From Chelativorans intermedius (lineage in GTDB: Bacteria; Pseudomonadota; Alphaproteobacteria; Rhizobiales; Rhizobiaceae): a stretch of DNA of 64,000 bases. The stretch is from the NCBI RefSeq assembly GCF_025398255.1, contig NZ_JAODNW010000010.1, positions 124,001 to 188,000 of the forward strand. The letters are read 5' to 3'. The notes beneath the pieces were generated by a model. The model worked only from the letters and a program-made list of their open reading frames with translations. It made no database searches and had not been told where the DNA came from. This document shows positions 1-9,545 of this stretch, piece after piece. The position numbers and the translations under genes are program-made. How positions within the stretch are numbered: position 1 is the stretch's first letter; the number at the start of each line of letters is the position of its first letter.

Positions 1-101
1 TTGATCGGCTCCACCGCCGCCGCGGGCCCTGCGGCGACGGCAAGGAACAGGACCATGAGCAGCGCCGCTGCGCGATATGCGGCTGGGATTGAGCGCAACA
101 A
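1..101 (-). CDS. Exported protein, N-terminus only
   Basis: Only the first 33 or so codons lie in the window, so no function can be assigned. A TTG start at 101 is preceded by GAGG (109-112) at 7-nt spacing. The translation has a short basic stretch, a hydrophobic core (LLMVLFLAVAAG) and an AAA cleavage-like motif, which together look like a Sec signal peptide; the product is probably periplasmic. It follows the GNAT gene on the same strand with only 3 nt between them, so it may be the distal gene of the thrC-M16-GNAT run. Confidence 0.45.
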   Translation of the reverse strand, partial: MLRSIPAAYRAAALLMVLFLAVAAGPAAAVEPI

Positions 102-104
102 GGA

Positions 105-701
105 TCAGCCTCGCCTCGAATAGACCTGATGCTCCCCCGCGATGAGGGCGTAGAGATAATGGTCCTGCCATACGCCGTTGATGCGCAGGTAGGATCGCAA
201 AAGCCCTTCGCGCTGAAATCCGGCTTTTTCAAGTAGCCGCATCGAGCGCGTGTTTTTGGGGATACAGGCCGCCTCCAGGCGGTGCAAGCGCAGCGTGTCG
301 AAAGCGAAGGGGATAACCAGCCTCAGCGCCTCCAGCATCAGCCCGCGGCCGGCAAAGCGCTCGCCCAGCCAGTAGCCGACATGCGCCGACTGGGCCACGC
401 CGCGGCGGATGTTCGTCAGGGACAGGCCGCCCACCAGCCGCCCGCCTGCCTGCTCGAACAGGAAGAAGGAAATGCCGGTGCCCTGGTCGTATTCGTCGTG
501 ATAGCGCTTCAGCCGCTCGCGGAAGGCGCGGCGCGACAATTCGTCCGGTGCCCATCGCGGCTCCCACGGCTCCAGAAAGGCCCGGCTCTCCTCGCGCAGC
601 GCCGCCCATTCGGCATGGTCCTGTGAAAGCGGCGGACGCAGGCGGATCGTCTCGCCCTCCAGTGCCGGAAGGTCGCGCCGGAAGAAGGGCGTCTGGAACA
701 T
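105..701 (-). CDS. GNAT-family N-acetyltransferase, RimJ/RimL-like
   Basis: This 198-residue protein has the RimJ/RimL acetyltransferase layout: an early RLRPP strand (about 20-24), the acetyl-CoA loop ERFAGRGLMLEA (114-125) and a C-terminal NTRSMRLLEKAGF (150-162). Family members transfer acetyl from acetyl-CoA to N-terminal amines of ribosomal proteins or to small-molecule amines; the substrate here cannot be read from sequence. It lies 15 nt downstream of the M16 peptidase gene on the same strand and is probably cotranscribed with it and thrC. Length and motifs look intact. Confidence 0.85.
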   Translation of the reverse strand: MFQTPFFRRDLPALEGETIRLRPPLSQDHAEWAALREESRAFLEPWEPRWAPDELSRRAFRERLKRYHDEYDQGTGISFFLFEQAGGRLVGGLSLTNIRRGVAQSAHVGYWLGERFAGRGLMLEALRLVIPFAFDTLRLHRLEAACIPKNTRSMRLLEKAGFQREGLLRSYLRINGVWQDHYLYALIAGEHQVYSRRG

Positions 702-716
702 GGGTTCCGTCTGCGC

Positions 717-2009
717 TCACACCGCCAGCTTGCGCGGCATGGGGTGGGAGGCCGCCAGCGTGTCGCGGATCGACTCGAAGGGGGCGAGGCTGCCCACCGG
801 ACCGATGGCGGCGACCGTCGGCTTGGAGCTGAACAGCCGCGCCGAAAGATCGGCCAGGCGCTCGACGGTCAGGCCGGCGAGCCGGTCCATCAGCTCCTCC
901 GTCTCGATGGGCCGCCCGTAGAGCAGGAGCTGACGGGCGATCTGCGAGGCGCGGCTTGCCGGGCTTTCGCGCGACATCATCAGCCCGGCGCGGTATTGCG
1001 CCCGCGCCCGGTCGAGCTCCGCCTGCTCGATGCGTTCGCCGGCCTTCTGCAGCTCGTCGAGGATGACGGGGATCAGCTCCTCGATGTCCTCGCGCCCGGT
1101 GGCCGCGTGCACGCCGAAAATGCCGGTGTCGGAGAAGCCCCAGTGGAAGGCATAGACGGCGTAGCACAGGCCGCGCCGCTCGCGCACCTCCTGGAAAAGC
1201 CGCGACGACATGCCGCCCCCCAGGATCATCGACAGGACCTGGGAGGCATAGAAGTCGCGCACATGGTAGGCACGGCCCTCGAAGCCGAGGATGATCTGGG
1301 CGTCCATCAGGTCACGGTGCTCGCGATAGTCGCCGCCCACATAGTGGGCGTATTGCGGTACCACGGCCTCCGCCTTCTCGCGGAACGTGCCCAGCCGCTC
1401 TTCGACCTGGCGCACGAAATCCTCGTGGCTGACGCCGCCGGCGGCCACCACCACCATGCGCTCCGCCCCATATTGGCGCTCCAGAAAGCGGTGGAGCTGC
1501 GGCGAGGTGAAGGATTTCACCGTCTCCGGCGTACCGAGGATGGAACGGCCGAGCGCCTGATGGCGGAAGGCGGTCTCGGTGAAACGGTCGAAGACGGCAT
1601 CGTCCGGCGTGTCGTGGGCGGCGCCGATCTCCTGCAGGATGACGTGCTGTTCGCGCTCCAGCTCCGCCGGGTCGAACTTGGGATCGGTGAGGATGTCGGC
1701 GAGAATGTCGATGGCCAGCGGCAGGTCGTCATTGAGCACGCGCGCATAGAAGGCGGTGGTCTCCACGCTGGTGGCGGCGTTGATCTCGCCGCCCACATCC
1801 TCGATGTCGGTGGCGATCTGCAGGGCGCTGCGCCGGGAGGTGCCCTTGAAGGCCATGTGCTCCAGGAGGTGCGCAATGCCGTGCTCGTCCTCCCGCTCGT
1901 TGCGCGAGCCCGATTTCACCCAAATGCCCAAGGCAACCGATTCAAGATGCGGAAGGGTCTCGGTCGCCACTGTCAGGCCATTCGACAGACGGCTTACTTC
2001 TACTCCCAT
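717..2009 (-). CDS. M16-family zinc metallopeptidase (processing-peptidase-like)
   Basis: The 430-residue protein carries the inverted zinc motif HLLEH (47-51) and the third ligand Glu at about 127, 76 residues later, which defines active M16B peptidases related to the mitochondrial processing peptidase beta subunit. These act on peptides or unfolded proteins. ATG at 2009 was preferred over the in-frame GTG at 2018 because AGGGAG sits about 8 nt upstream of the ATG. It lies just downstream of thrC (12 nt), an arrangement common in alphaproteobacteria. No truncation is seen. Confidence 0.9.
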   Translation of the reverse strand: MGVEVSRLSNGLTVATETLPHLESVALGIWVKSGSRNEREDEHGIAHLLEHMAFKGTSRRSALQIATDIEDVGGEINAATSVETTAFYARVLNDDLPLAIDILADILTDPKFDPAELEREQHVILQEIGAAHDTPDDAVFDRFTETAFRHQALGRSILGTPETVKSFTSPQLHRFLERQYGAERMVVVAAGGVSHEDFVRQVEERLGTFREKAEAVVPQYAHYVGGDYREHRDLMDAQIILGFEGRAYHVRDFYASQVLSMILGGGMSSRLFQEVRERRGLCYAVYAFHWGFSDTGIFGVHAATGREDIEELIPVILDELQKAGERIEQAELDRARAQYRAGLMMSRESPASRASQIARQLLLYGRPIETEELMDRLAGLTVERLADLSARLFSSKPTVAAIGPVGSLAPFESIRDTLAASHPMPRKLAV

Positions 2010-2021
2010 CAAACGCACTCC

Positions 2022-3419
2022 CTAGCCTTCCGCCCTCGTGTGACGGTTTATGTGATCTTCCACCATTTTTAGGTCGGTGGGAAGAACGGTATAGACTTCA
2101 TCCTTCTCCATGAGCCCGTCAAGCCATGACGGCAGCGACGGTGTGACACCGCAGGCTTCGCCGACGGCCTGCGGGAACTTTGCCGGATGGGCCGTCGAAA
2201 GCACCACCATGATCTCGCCCGCCACGGCCTTCTCGCGCGCCACCTTCATTGCCGTCGCCGTGTGCGGATCTGCCAGATAGCCGCTGCGGGCAAGGGTTTC
2301 GCGAATGGTGGCGGCGGTCTCCTCCATGCTGGCGCGCCCGGCCGCGAAGTCGGAGCGGATCCGCAAAAGCGTCGGCGCGGCGATGACGAAGCTGCCGGAC
2401 TGGCGCAGGCTTTCCATGTAGCCGCGCACTTGTGCCGCGTCACGGCCCGAGGCCTCGAAGAGGAGCCGCTCGAAATTCGAGGATACCTGAATGTCCATGG
2501 AGGGCGATGTGGTGGCGACGACCGCGCGCGTGGCATACTCGCCGCTTGAAAGGGCGCGCGCCAGAATGTCGTTCTCGTTGGTGGCGATCACCAGCCGGCC
2601 GATCGGCAGGCCCATGCGCTTTGCTGCATAGCCGGCCAGGATGTCGCCGAAATTGCCTGTCGGCACGGTGAAGGAGACCGCCCTGTCCGGCGCGCCGAGC
2701 GAGACGGCGGCGGTGAAGTAGTAGACGATCTGGGCCATGATGCGCGCCCAGTTGATGGAATTGACGCCCGAAAGCCCGACGCGGTCGCGGAAGGCGTGAT
2801 CGTTGAACATGGCTTTGACGAGGGCCTGGCAGTCGTCGAAATTGCCTTCGATGGCAATCGCCTGCACGTTGGCCGCGCCCGAGGTGGTCATCTGCCGCTG
2901 CTGCACGGGCGAGACGCGCCCGTGCGGAAAGAGGATGAAGACGTCGCAGCGCCGTGCCCCGGCAAAGGCGTCGATGGCCGCGCCTCCGGTGTCGCCCGAG
3001 GTGGCGCCTGCAATGGTGACGCGCGCGCCGCGCTCGGCCAGCACATGGTCCATCAGCCGGGCGAGAAGCTGCATGGCCACGTCCTTGAAGGCCAGCGTCG
3101 GGCCGTGGAAAAGCTCCAGAACGAACTCTCCGGGCCCCGTCTGCACCAGCGGGCACACGGCGGCGTGGCGGAAGGTGGCGTAGCTCTCCTCGACGATGCG
3201 CCTGAGCGGACCATCGGCGATCTCGCCGCCCACGAAAGGCCGGATGAGCCGGAAGGCCGCCTCGGCATAGGGCAGGCCGCGCAGGGCGCGCATCTCCTCG
3301 GCCGAAAGCCGCGGCCATTCACGGGGCAGATAGAGCCCTCCGTCGCGGGCAAGCCCCTGCAGCAGCGCGTCCGAAAAGCCCAGCACCGGCGCCTCGCCGC
3401 GCGTACTCACATAGTCCAT
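2022..3419 (-). CDS. thrC: Threonine synthase
   Basis: This enzyme converts O-phospho-L-homoserine to L-threonine with PLP, the last step of threonine biosynthesis, in the cytosol. The 465-residue protein has the N-terminal MDYVSTRG start typical of bacterial ThrC, the PLP lysine in GPTLAFKDVAMQ (Lys about 112) and the phosphate-binding stretch ATSGDTGGAAIDAF. It is the first gene of a leftward run thrC, M16 peptidase, GNAT. The 119-nt gap upstream is shared with the divergent lipoprotein gene and should hold both promoters. Confidence 0.95.
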   Translation of the reverse strand: MDYVSTRGEAPVLGFSDALLQGLARDGGLYLPREWPRLSAEEMRALRGLPYAEAAFRLIRPFVGGEIADGPLRRIVEESYATFRHAAVCPLVQTGPGEFVLELFHGPTLAFKDVAMQLLARLMDHVLAERGARVTIAGATSGDTGGAAIDAFAGARRCDVFILFPHGRVSPVQQRQMTTSGAANVQAIAIEGNFDDCQALVKAMFNDHAFRDRVGLSGVNSINWARIMAQIVYYFTAAVSLGAPDRAVSFTVPTGNFGDILAGYAAKRMGLPIGRLVIATNENDILARALSSGEYATRAVVATTSPSMDIQVSSNFERLLFEASGRDAAQVRGYMESLRQSGSFVIAAPTLLRIRSDFAAGRASMEETAATIRETLARSGYLADPHTATAMKVAREKAVAGEIMVVLSTAHPAKFPQAVGEACGVTPSLPSWLDGLMEKDEVYTVLPTDLKMVEDHINRHTRAEG

Positions 3420-3538
3420 CCTTCGGCTCCAGATTCATAAGCAGCCACAAAGCGCGGGAGAAAAGTCTCTCCGGCAGTCGAAATTCTCTCGCGCGGTTGG
3501 TATAGAACAGCGACCTTGCCAAGGGGAAGTGTGAGTTC

Positions 3539-4120
3539 ATGGGTAGAGCAGTGTTCAAGTGGCGCAGCGCCACCGTCTTCATTCTCCTCGCTTCGGCGTC
3601 TCTGGCAGGCTGCCAGCAGGGGGGCGGCCCCGGCCTTGCCGGCTCCGCGCCCGCGCCCGCGGTCGAGGGCGATGCGCAGGAGAACGCGATCCGCGAGAGC
3701 GAGCTGCGGGCCTTCTGCCCGCCGGTCACCCTGCGCGAAGGCACGGCCTATTTCCGCACCTATGCGCGCGGCGAGGAAGGCAACCCCGACAGCGTGATCT
3801 ACCAGGCTTCGATCGCCGACGTCACGCGTGCCTGCAGGTATGGCCCGGACGCCACGACCATGACGGTTGCGGTTGCCGGCAAGATCGTTCCGGGGCCGAA
3901 GGGGCGCACCGGCACCATCACCATGCCCATCCGGGTGGTGGCTGTGCGCGGCGAGGAGGTGCTCTATTCGCAGCTCTTCCGCCATTCCGTGGCGGTGGAG
4001 GACACCGCGGGCGCCACGCAGTTCCTGTTCACCGATCCCAACGTGGTCATCCCCGGCGGCGTGGACCAGGCGGTCCGCCTGCTGGTCGGCTATGACGAGG
4101 GACCGGGCAGCGGGCAATAG
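3539..4120 (+). CDS. Conserved hypothetical lipoprotein
   Basis: The 193-residue product starts with a basic segment and a hydrophobic core ending in the lipobox LAGC (lipidated Cys about 25), then a Gly/Ala/Pro linker, so it is predicted to be an envelope lipoprotein. The rest is a soluble domain of about 150 residues that I do not assign to a named family; the GNPDSVIYQASIADVTRAC stretch looks conserved rather than low-complexity. It is divergent from thrC and monocistronic, and its 3' end faces repeat copy A and a convergent HAD gene. Confidence 0.7.
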   Translation: MGRAVFKWRSATVFILLASASLAGCQQGGGPGLAGSAPAPAVEGDAQENAIRESELRAFCPPVTLREGTAYFRTYARGEEGNPDSVIYQASIADVTRACRYGPDATTMTVAVAGKIVPGPKGRTGTITMPIRVVAVRGEEVLYSQLFRHSVAVEDTAGATQFLFTDPNVVIPGGVDQAVRLLVGYDEGPGSGQ

Positions 4121-4200
4121 GCCGCCTTTGCCCGCTGCCATCGGCGGTAGTGGTCTGACCGAAACGGATGGTACCCATCTGTTGGGATCGCACCACTACA

Positions 4201-4300
4201 GCATTTTGCAGCCAGATGGAATCATCTGGCGTCGCGCAAATGAAGCAAAAACAAATAGATGGGCCGGTTCAGCGTTTCATTGAAACGATGAACCGGTCTA
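4201..4300 (+). repeat. 100-bp double-hairpin repeat, copy A
   Basis: This is one of three 100-bp elements in the window (others at 6304-6403 and 61271-61370); A and B differ at 6 positions. The first hairpin pairs CCAGATG with CATCTGG around a GAAT loop, flanked by outer CATTTTGC and GCAAATG-like arms. The second pairs CCGGTTCA and CGTTTCA with TGAAACG and TGAACCGG. It lies between convergent genes, and the HAD stop codon uses the element's last three bases (CTA). It may act as a bidirectional terminator or RNA-stability element; that role is inferred. Confidence 0.85.
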
Positions 4301-4996
4301 AACCTCCTCGGACCACTCCGACAGGGCCGCGATGGTGCGGTTCAGGTCGGCCATGCGGTGAATGGTGGTCTCTGCGCCTGCCTCCATCAGCATGTTGGCG
4401 TGGTTCGGATGGCTGTGGGAGGCGCCGGTGAAGCCGATGACGCGCATCCCGGCCGCCCGCGCGCCGGCGATGCCGTGCACGGAATCCTCGATGACGAAGG
4501 TGCGGGCAGGGTCCGCACCCATCTGACCGGCCGCGTGCAGGAAGACGTCGGGCGCCGGCTTGGGCCGCCTGCTCGGCGTTTCGAGCGAGGAGAAGATCAC
4601 TCCCTCGAAGAGCGGGGCAAGGCCGGTTCTCTCCAGCATCGCCGAGATGCGCTCGCCGCTCGAATTGGAGCAGATGCATTTCCTTGTCCTGAGCGCGCCG
4701 ACCGCCCTTGCCACGCCGTCGATGGCCTTCACCTCCTTGCGCAGCCGCTCGTCGGTGCGTGCTTCCGCATGGTCGATCACGGACGCCTTGAACAGCATCT
4801 GCGCCTCCTTCTCGATGGACATGAGAATGTCGCGGAAGGTGAGGCCGGAATAGCGCTGGGCGATCTCTTCCGGGGAGATCTCGTATCCCGCCTCGCGCAG
4901 GAGTTCCGCCTCGACGCGGGCGGCGACAATCTCCGAATCGACCAGAACGCCGTCACAGTCGAAGATGATGAGGTCCGGGGCGGGCATTGGGCGCAT
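4298..4996 (-). CDS. HAD-superfamily hydrolase, phosphoglycolate-phosphatase-like
   Basis: The 232-residue protein has HAD motif I FDCDGVLVDSE (nucleophile Asp about 13, acid Asp about 15), a helical cap, the motif II region CICSNSSG, and motif III/IV RPKPAPDVFLHAA followed by VIEDSVHGIAGARAAGM. This is the beta-phosphoglucomutase/phosphatase subgroup (HAD-IA) acting on small phosphorylated metabolites; the substrate is unknown. The start is uncertain: in-frame TTG 5017, ATG 4996 and ATG 4987 are all possible, and the family usually starts a few residues before motif I. Its stop codon lies inside repeat copy A. Confidence 0.85.
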   Translation of the reverse strand: MRPMPAPDLIIFDCDGVLVDSEIVAARVEAELLREAGYEISPEEIAQRYSGLTFRDILMSIEKEAQMLFKASVIDHAEARTDERLRKEVKAIDGVARAVGALRTRKCICSNSSGERISAMLERTGLAPLFEGVIFSSLETPSRRPKPAPDVFLHAAGQMGADPARTFVIEDSVHGIAGARAAGMRVIGFTGASHSHPNHANMLMEAGAETTIHRMADLNRTIAALSEWSEEV

Positions 4997-5147
4997 CCAT
5001 TTCCGGGTGAGGCTCAAGGGCGGATCAACGCTGGCTGATAGCCCCTATGGGGGCGCGGTTGCAACAGCCGCGCCGAATTTGCCCGGCCCTTACGGAATAT
5101 TTACCCAGCCCGGTAACCATAACCGCAGGTTAACAGTTCCAAGTTGA

Positions 5148-6290
<1,143 letters not shown>

Positions 6291-6303
6291 AGTCATAAGA
6301 CAG

Positions 6304-6403
6304 GCATTTTGCAGCCAGACGGAATCATCTGGCGTCGCACAAATGCCGCAAAAACAAATAGATGGACCGGATCAGCGTTTCATTGAAACGATGAACCGGT
6401 CTA
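6304..6403 (+). repeat. 100-bp double-hairpin repeat, copy B
   Basis: This second copy is in the same orientation as copy A. It starts 13 nt after the ccrM stop, and its last 32 bases are read as the C-terminus of the convergent HAD gene. The first hairpin has a T-to-C change in one arm (CCAGACG against CATCTGG), leaving a G-T-type pair in RNA; the second hairpin is nearly intact. Copies A and B form a direct repeat flanking a HAD gene and ccrM. Confidence 0.85.
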
Positions 6404-6989
6404 GGTCCTGGCGCAGCCTGTCGGCAGCGGTGAACTGCACCGCCTGCCAGCCGGCCTCCCTGGCGCCTTCGACGTTCTTCTCGCTGTCGTCGATGAACAA
6501 CGTGGCCGCCGGTTCAAGGCCGAAGCGCTCCGCGTGGTGAGCGTAGATGGCAGGATCCGGCTTGATGAGCCCGATTTCGCCGGAGACCGTCACGCCCCGC
6601 GGCCACTTGAGGAAGGGGAAGCGCTCCTTCGCCTCGGCAAAGGTGTCGGCGGCGAAATTGGTGAGCATGGTGACGTCGTGGCCGGCCGCCAGCAGTCCCT
6701 CGAGGATCGCCACCGTATCCTCATAGGCGTGTGGGACCATCTCGTGCCAGTGGCGGCGGAAGGCGCGGATATAAGGCTCCTGTTCCGGGTGCCGCGCGAT
6801 GAGCTCGGCCTCCGCCTCCTCCCAGGTGCGGCCGCGATCCTGCTCCAGGTTCCATTCGTTGCTGCAGACATTTTCGAGAAACCAGCGCCGCTGCGCCTCG
6901 TCGGGGATGAGCCGGGCGTAGGGGATTTCCGGGTCGTAGTGGATGAGAACCTTGCCGATGTCGAACACGATGTGGCGGATTTCGCTCAT
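6372..6989 (-). CDS. HAD-superfamily hydrolase, YihX-like, C-terminus supplied by repeat B
   Basis: The 205-residue protein starts MSEIRHIVFDIGKVLIHYD, the FDIGxVL form of HAD motif I used by YihX-type sugar-phosphate phosphatases. LTNFAADTF supplies motif II, GLIKPDPAIY motif III and LFIDDSEKNVEGAREAG motif IV. ATG 6989 overlaps the mutY stop as ATGA, so translation is probably coupled. The last residues, DRFIVSMKR, are translated from repeat copy B, so the native C-terminal tail has been replaced. All catalytic motifs lie upstream of the junction and the enzyme may still work. Confidence 0.85.
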   Translation of the reverse strand: MSEIRHIVFDIGKVLIHYDPEIPYARLIPDEAQRRWFLENVCSNEWNLEQDRGRTWEEAEAELIARHPEQEPYIRAFRRHWHEMVPHAYEDTVAILEGLLAAGHDVTMLTNFAADTFAEAKERFPFLKWPRGVTVSGEIGLIKPDPAIYAHHAERFGLEPAATLFIDDSEKNVEGAREAGWQAVQFTAADRLRQDLDRFIVSMKR

Positions 6990-8110
6990 GTGCCTGTGGG
7001 CCTCCTTGCTTTCGTGGCGCCGGGTATAGCCGCTTCGACGACCTTTTTCATGACAGTCGGCAGCGCCTCGCCGGCCAGCAGGCCGGGTGCGCACCACCAG
7101 GAACCGGCCGGGGCGGGCATATCCGCCACGCGCGCCCGGTAGACCGAAAGGGCGAGCGTGAAATGGGTGAAGGTGTGGGTGACGGTGCCGCAGGGCTCCC
7201 ATGGGGCGGGAAAGGGCGCTGCGGAGGGGCCATCTTCGCCGTCGCTGCCTGCGCTCCAGCCGCTCGTCGGCACCTCGCTCATGCCGCCCAGCAAGCCGCT
7301 CTCCGGCCGGCGGCGCAGCAGCACCGCGCCGTCCGCCCGTACCGCCACGAAGGCAGCACCCCGCCGCGACGGCTTGGCCGCCTTCGATGCCTTCACGGGA
7401 AAGCGCTCCTGCGCCGCTGCGCCGCGCGCCGCGCAGAAGGCCTGCAGCGGGCAGAGAATACAGGAGGGCCGGCGTGGCGTGCAGATGGTGGCGCCGAGGT
7501 CCATCATCGCCTGGGCGAAGTCGCCCGGTCTTTCCGCCGGTACCAGCGCCGCCACGGCCTTCCTGACCTGTGGCTTGGCTGCCGGCAGCGGCGTCTCGAT
7601 GGCCCGAAGGCGCGTGACCACGCGTTCCACATTGCCGTCCACCACGGCCGCTCGGCGCCCAAAGGCGATGGCCGCCACCGCCGCCGCCGTATAGTCGCCA
7701 ATGCCCGGCAGCGCCTTCAGCCCGGCCTCCGTGTCCGGAAAGACGCCGCCATGGCGGTGAGCCACCTCCTCGGCGCACTTCTTCAGATTGCGCGCCCGCG
7801 AGTAGTAGCCGAGGCCGGCCCATGCCTTCATCACTTCCTGCAGGTCGGCCCGCGCCAGCGCCTCCACCGTGGGCCAGCGCTCAAGGAAACGCTCGTAATA
7901 GGGCTTTACCGCGCCTACGGTGGTCTGCTGCAGCATGATTTCCGACAGCCAGACGCGATAGGGGTCCGGGCGGTGCCCCTGCCGGGTGGCCTGCGGCGGC
8001 AGGCGCCAGGGCAGGTGGCGGTGATGCCGGTCGTACCAGGCAAGAAGGGCATCCGCGAGGGTCTCCCTCTGCCAGTCATCTTCCTCGTCTGCCGCCAATG
8101 CCTGTGTCAT
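6986..8110 (-). CDS. mutY: Adenine DNA glycosylase MutY
   Basis: MutY removes adenine paired with 8-oxoguanine. The 374-residue protein has Glu57 in SEIMLQQT, the helix-hairpin-helix loop LPGIGDYTA (134-142), catalytic Asp158 in VVDGNVERV, and the Fe4S4 cluster Cys 210, 217, 220 and 226 (C-x6-C-x2-C-x5-C). A NUDIX-like C-terminal domain for 8-oxoG recognition follows. Its stop overlaps the HAD start by 4 nt. It is divergent from dciA across a gap of about 50 nt, a pairing common in Rhizobiales. Confidence 0.95.
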   Translation of the reverse strand: MTQALAADEEDDWQRETLADALLAWYDRHHRHLPWRLPPQATRQGHRPDPYRVWLSEIMLQQTTVGAVKPYYERFLERWPTVEALARADLQEVMKAWAGLGYYSRARNLKKCAEEVAHRHGGVFPDTEAGLKALPGIGDYTAAAVAAIAFGRRAAVVDGNVERVVTRLRAIETPLPAAKPQVRKAVAALVPAERPGDFAQAMMDLGATICTPRRPSCILCPLQAFCAARGAAAQERFPVKASKAAKPSRRGAAFVAVRADGAVLLRRRPESGLLGGMSEVPTSGWSAGSDGEDGPSAAPFPAPWEPCGTVTHTFTHFTLALSVYRARVADMPAPAGSWWCAPGLLAGEALPTVMKKVVEAAIPGATKARRPTGT

Positions 8111-8157
8111 CCGCCGTCGTTTTGCGCTAGGTTCCAGCCATGAACGAGGACAAGCAC

Positions 8158-8673
8158 ATGACAGGGAAAGGCCGCTGGCACAATCCCGTTCCGGTCAGCG
8201 ATCTGGCCACGGCGCTGCTCGACCCGGTGCTGCGCCGCCGCGCGGGGCTTTCGATGGACCTCGTCCAGTGCTGGCCGGAGATCGTGGGCGAGCGGCTGGC
8301 AGGCTGCACCCGCCCGGAGCGGATCGCCTGGCCGCGCCGCTTCAGCGAGGACGATCCCTTCAAGCCGGCCACCCTGGTCATCGCCTGCGAGGGCCCGGCC
8401 GCTCTTCACGTGCAGCACGAGACAGGCGAAATCATCGCCCGCGCCAACTCCTTTCTGGGCTTTGCGGCCATCGGGCGGGTGAAGATCGTGCAGAAGCCGC
8501 TTTCCGCCCAGCCCAGGCAAAGGCGCACGCCGCCGCCACCCCTTTCGCCGCCCGAGCGGCAGCGGCTGGCCGGGCTGACCCAGGCCATCGAGGACGAGGG
8601 CCTGCGCGCCAGCCTGCAGCGGTTGGGCGAGAACGTGCTGGCCGCGCGCAAGAGGCGGCTCGCGGATTCGTGA
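8158..8673 (+). CDS. dciA: DciA-like DUF721 protein
   Basis: The 171-residue protein has the DUF721 core PVSDLATALLDPVLRRRAG followed by VQCWPEIVGERLAG and an ETGEIIARANSFLGF region. DciA proteins interact with the replicative helicase DnaB and assist its loading in bacteria lacking DnaC. A basic, proline-rich linker (RQRRTPPPPLSPPERQR) precedes a predicted C-terminal helix. ATG 8158, with GAGGA 6 nt upstream, is preferred over ATG 8140. The neighbours mutY, a DsbA-like protein and smc match the usual rhizobial order. The helicase role is known for the family and inferred here. Confidence 0.8.
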   Translation: MTGKGRWHNPVPVSDLATALLDPVLRRRAGLSMDLVQCWPEIVGERLAGCTRPERIAWPRRFSEDDPFKPATLVIACEGPAALHVQHETGEIIARANSFLGFAAIGRVKIVQKPLSAQPRQRRTPPPPLSPPERQRLAGLTQAIEDEGLRASLQRLGENVLAARKRRLADS

Positions 8674-8786
8674 GCCTTCGCGTGCAATTCGCGTTTGGCG
8701 CCGGCCGCAACTTGCCTTATTCCACACCAAATGGTCGCTATTTTCTCGGCCTTCGATAGGATTCTGGACAAGCTTGGGTGATTCGT

Positions 8787-9491
8787 ATGACTGGACCGAT
8801 CGCGCGCAGGCGCATTCTCGTTTCGCTGGCCGCCCTTCCGGCGGCTGCCCTGCTCGGCGCGTGCAGCGACAGCGGCGAGGGCGAGGCCGACGCACAGGGC
8901 GTGTCGCCGATCACCACGGGCGCCGTGAACGCCCCCCGTCCCAGCGGCAGCGTCGACATGGACAAGCTCCTCGCCCCCGGCGCTCTGCCCGAGAAGACGG
9001 TAGGCGCGCAGGACGCACCCGTCACCATCGTCGAATATGCGTCGATGACGTGCAGCCACTGCGCCTATTTTCATGTGCGCACCTATCCGGCGCTCAAGGA
9101 AAAATACATCGACACCGGCAAGGTGCGCCTCATCCTGCGCGAGTTTCCGTTCGACCCGCGGGCGGAGGCGGGCTTCATGCTGGCGCGCTGCGCGGATGAC
9201 AAGTATTTCGCCATGATCGACGTGCTGTTCAAGCAGCAGGGCAATTGGGCGCCCGTTCAGGATGCGCGCAGCGCGCTCCTCAACATCGCGAAACTGGCCG
9301 GTTTTTCACAGGAGTCCTTCGAGGCTTGCTTGACGAACCAGAAGCTTCTGGATGATGTGAGAGCGGTGCGCGCGCGCGGCGCACAGGAATTTGGTGTCGA
9401 TGCGACGCCCACCTTCTTCATCAACGGGAAGAAGTATACGGGAGCAATGACGATTGAGCAGCTTTCGGCGATCATTGATCCCCTGCTCTGA
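8787..9491 (+). CDS. DsbA-family thioredoxin-fold lipoprotein
   Basis: The 234-residue product begins with basic residues and a lipobox-like LLGAC (Cys about 26), so it is probably exported and lipid-anchored. The thioredoxin-fold domain has a redox CSHC motif about 90 residues in, the DsbA-type insertion helices, and a cis-Pro loop DATPTFFINGKKYTGA. It probably oxidises or isomerises thiols of envelope proteins (BdbD/DsbA-like). An upstream in-frame GTG at 8778 is an alternative start. It is 54 nt upstream of smc on the same strand. Confidence 0.88.
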   Translation: MTGPIARRRILVSLAALPAAALLGACSDSGEGEADAQGVSPITTGAVNAPRPSGSVDMDKLLAPGALPEKTVGAQDAPVTIVEYASMTCSHCAYFHVRTYPALKEKYIDTGKVRLILREFPFDPRAEAGFMLARCADDKYFAMIDVLFKQQGNWAPVQDARSALLNIAKLAGFSQESFEACLTNQKLLDDVRAVRARGAQEFGVDATPTFFINGKKYTGAMTIEQLSAIIDPLL

Positions 9492-9545
9492 CGCGGACGC
9501 CAGACGCGCCGGCGAAGGCCGGAGCGCGCGCCGGGGTGCGCGCGC

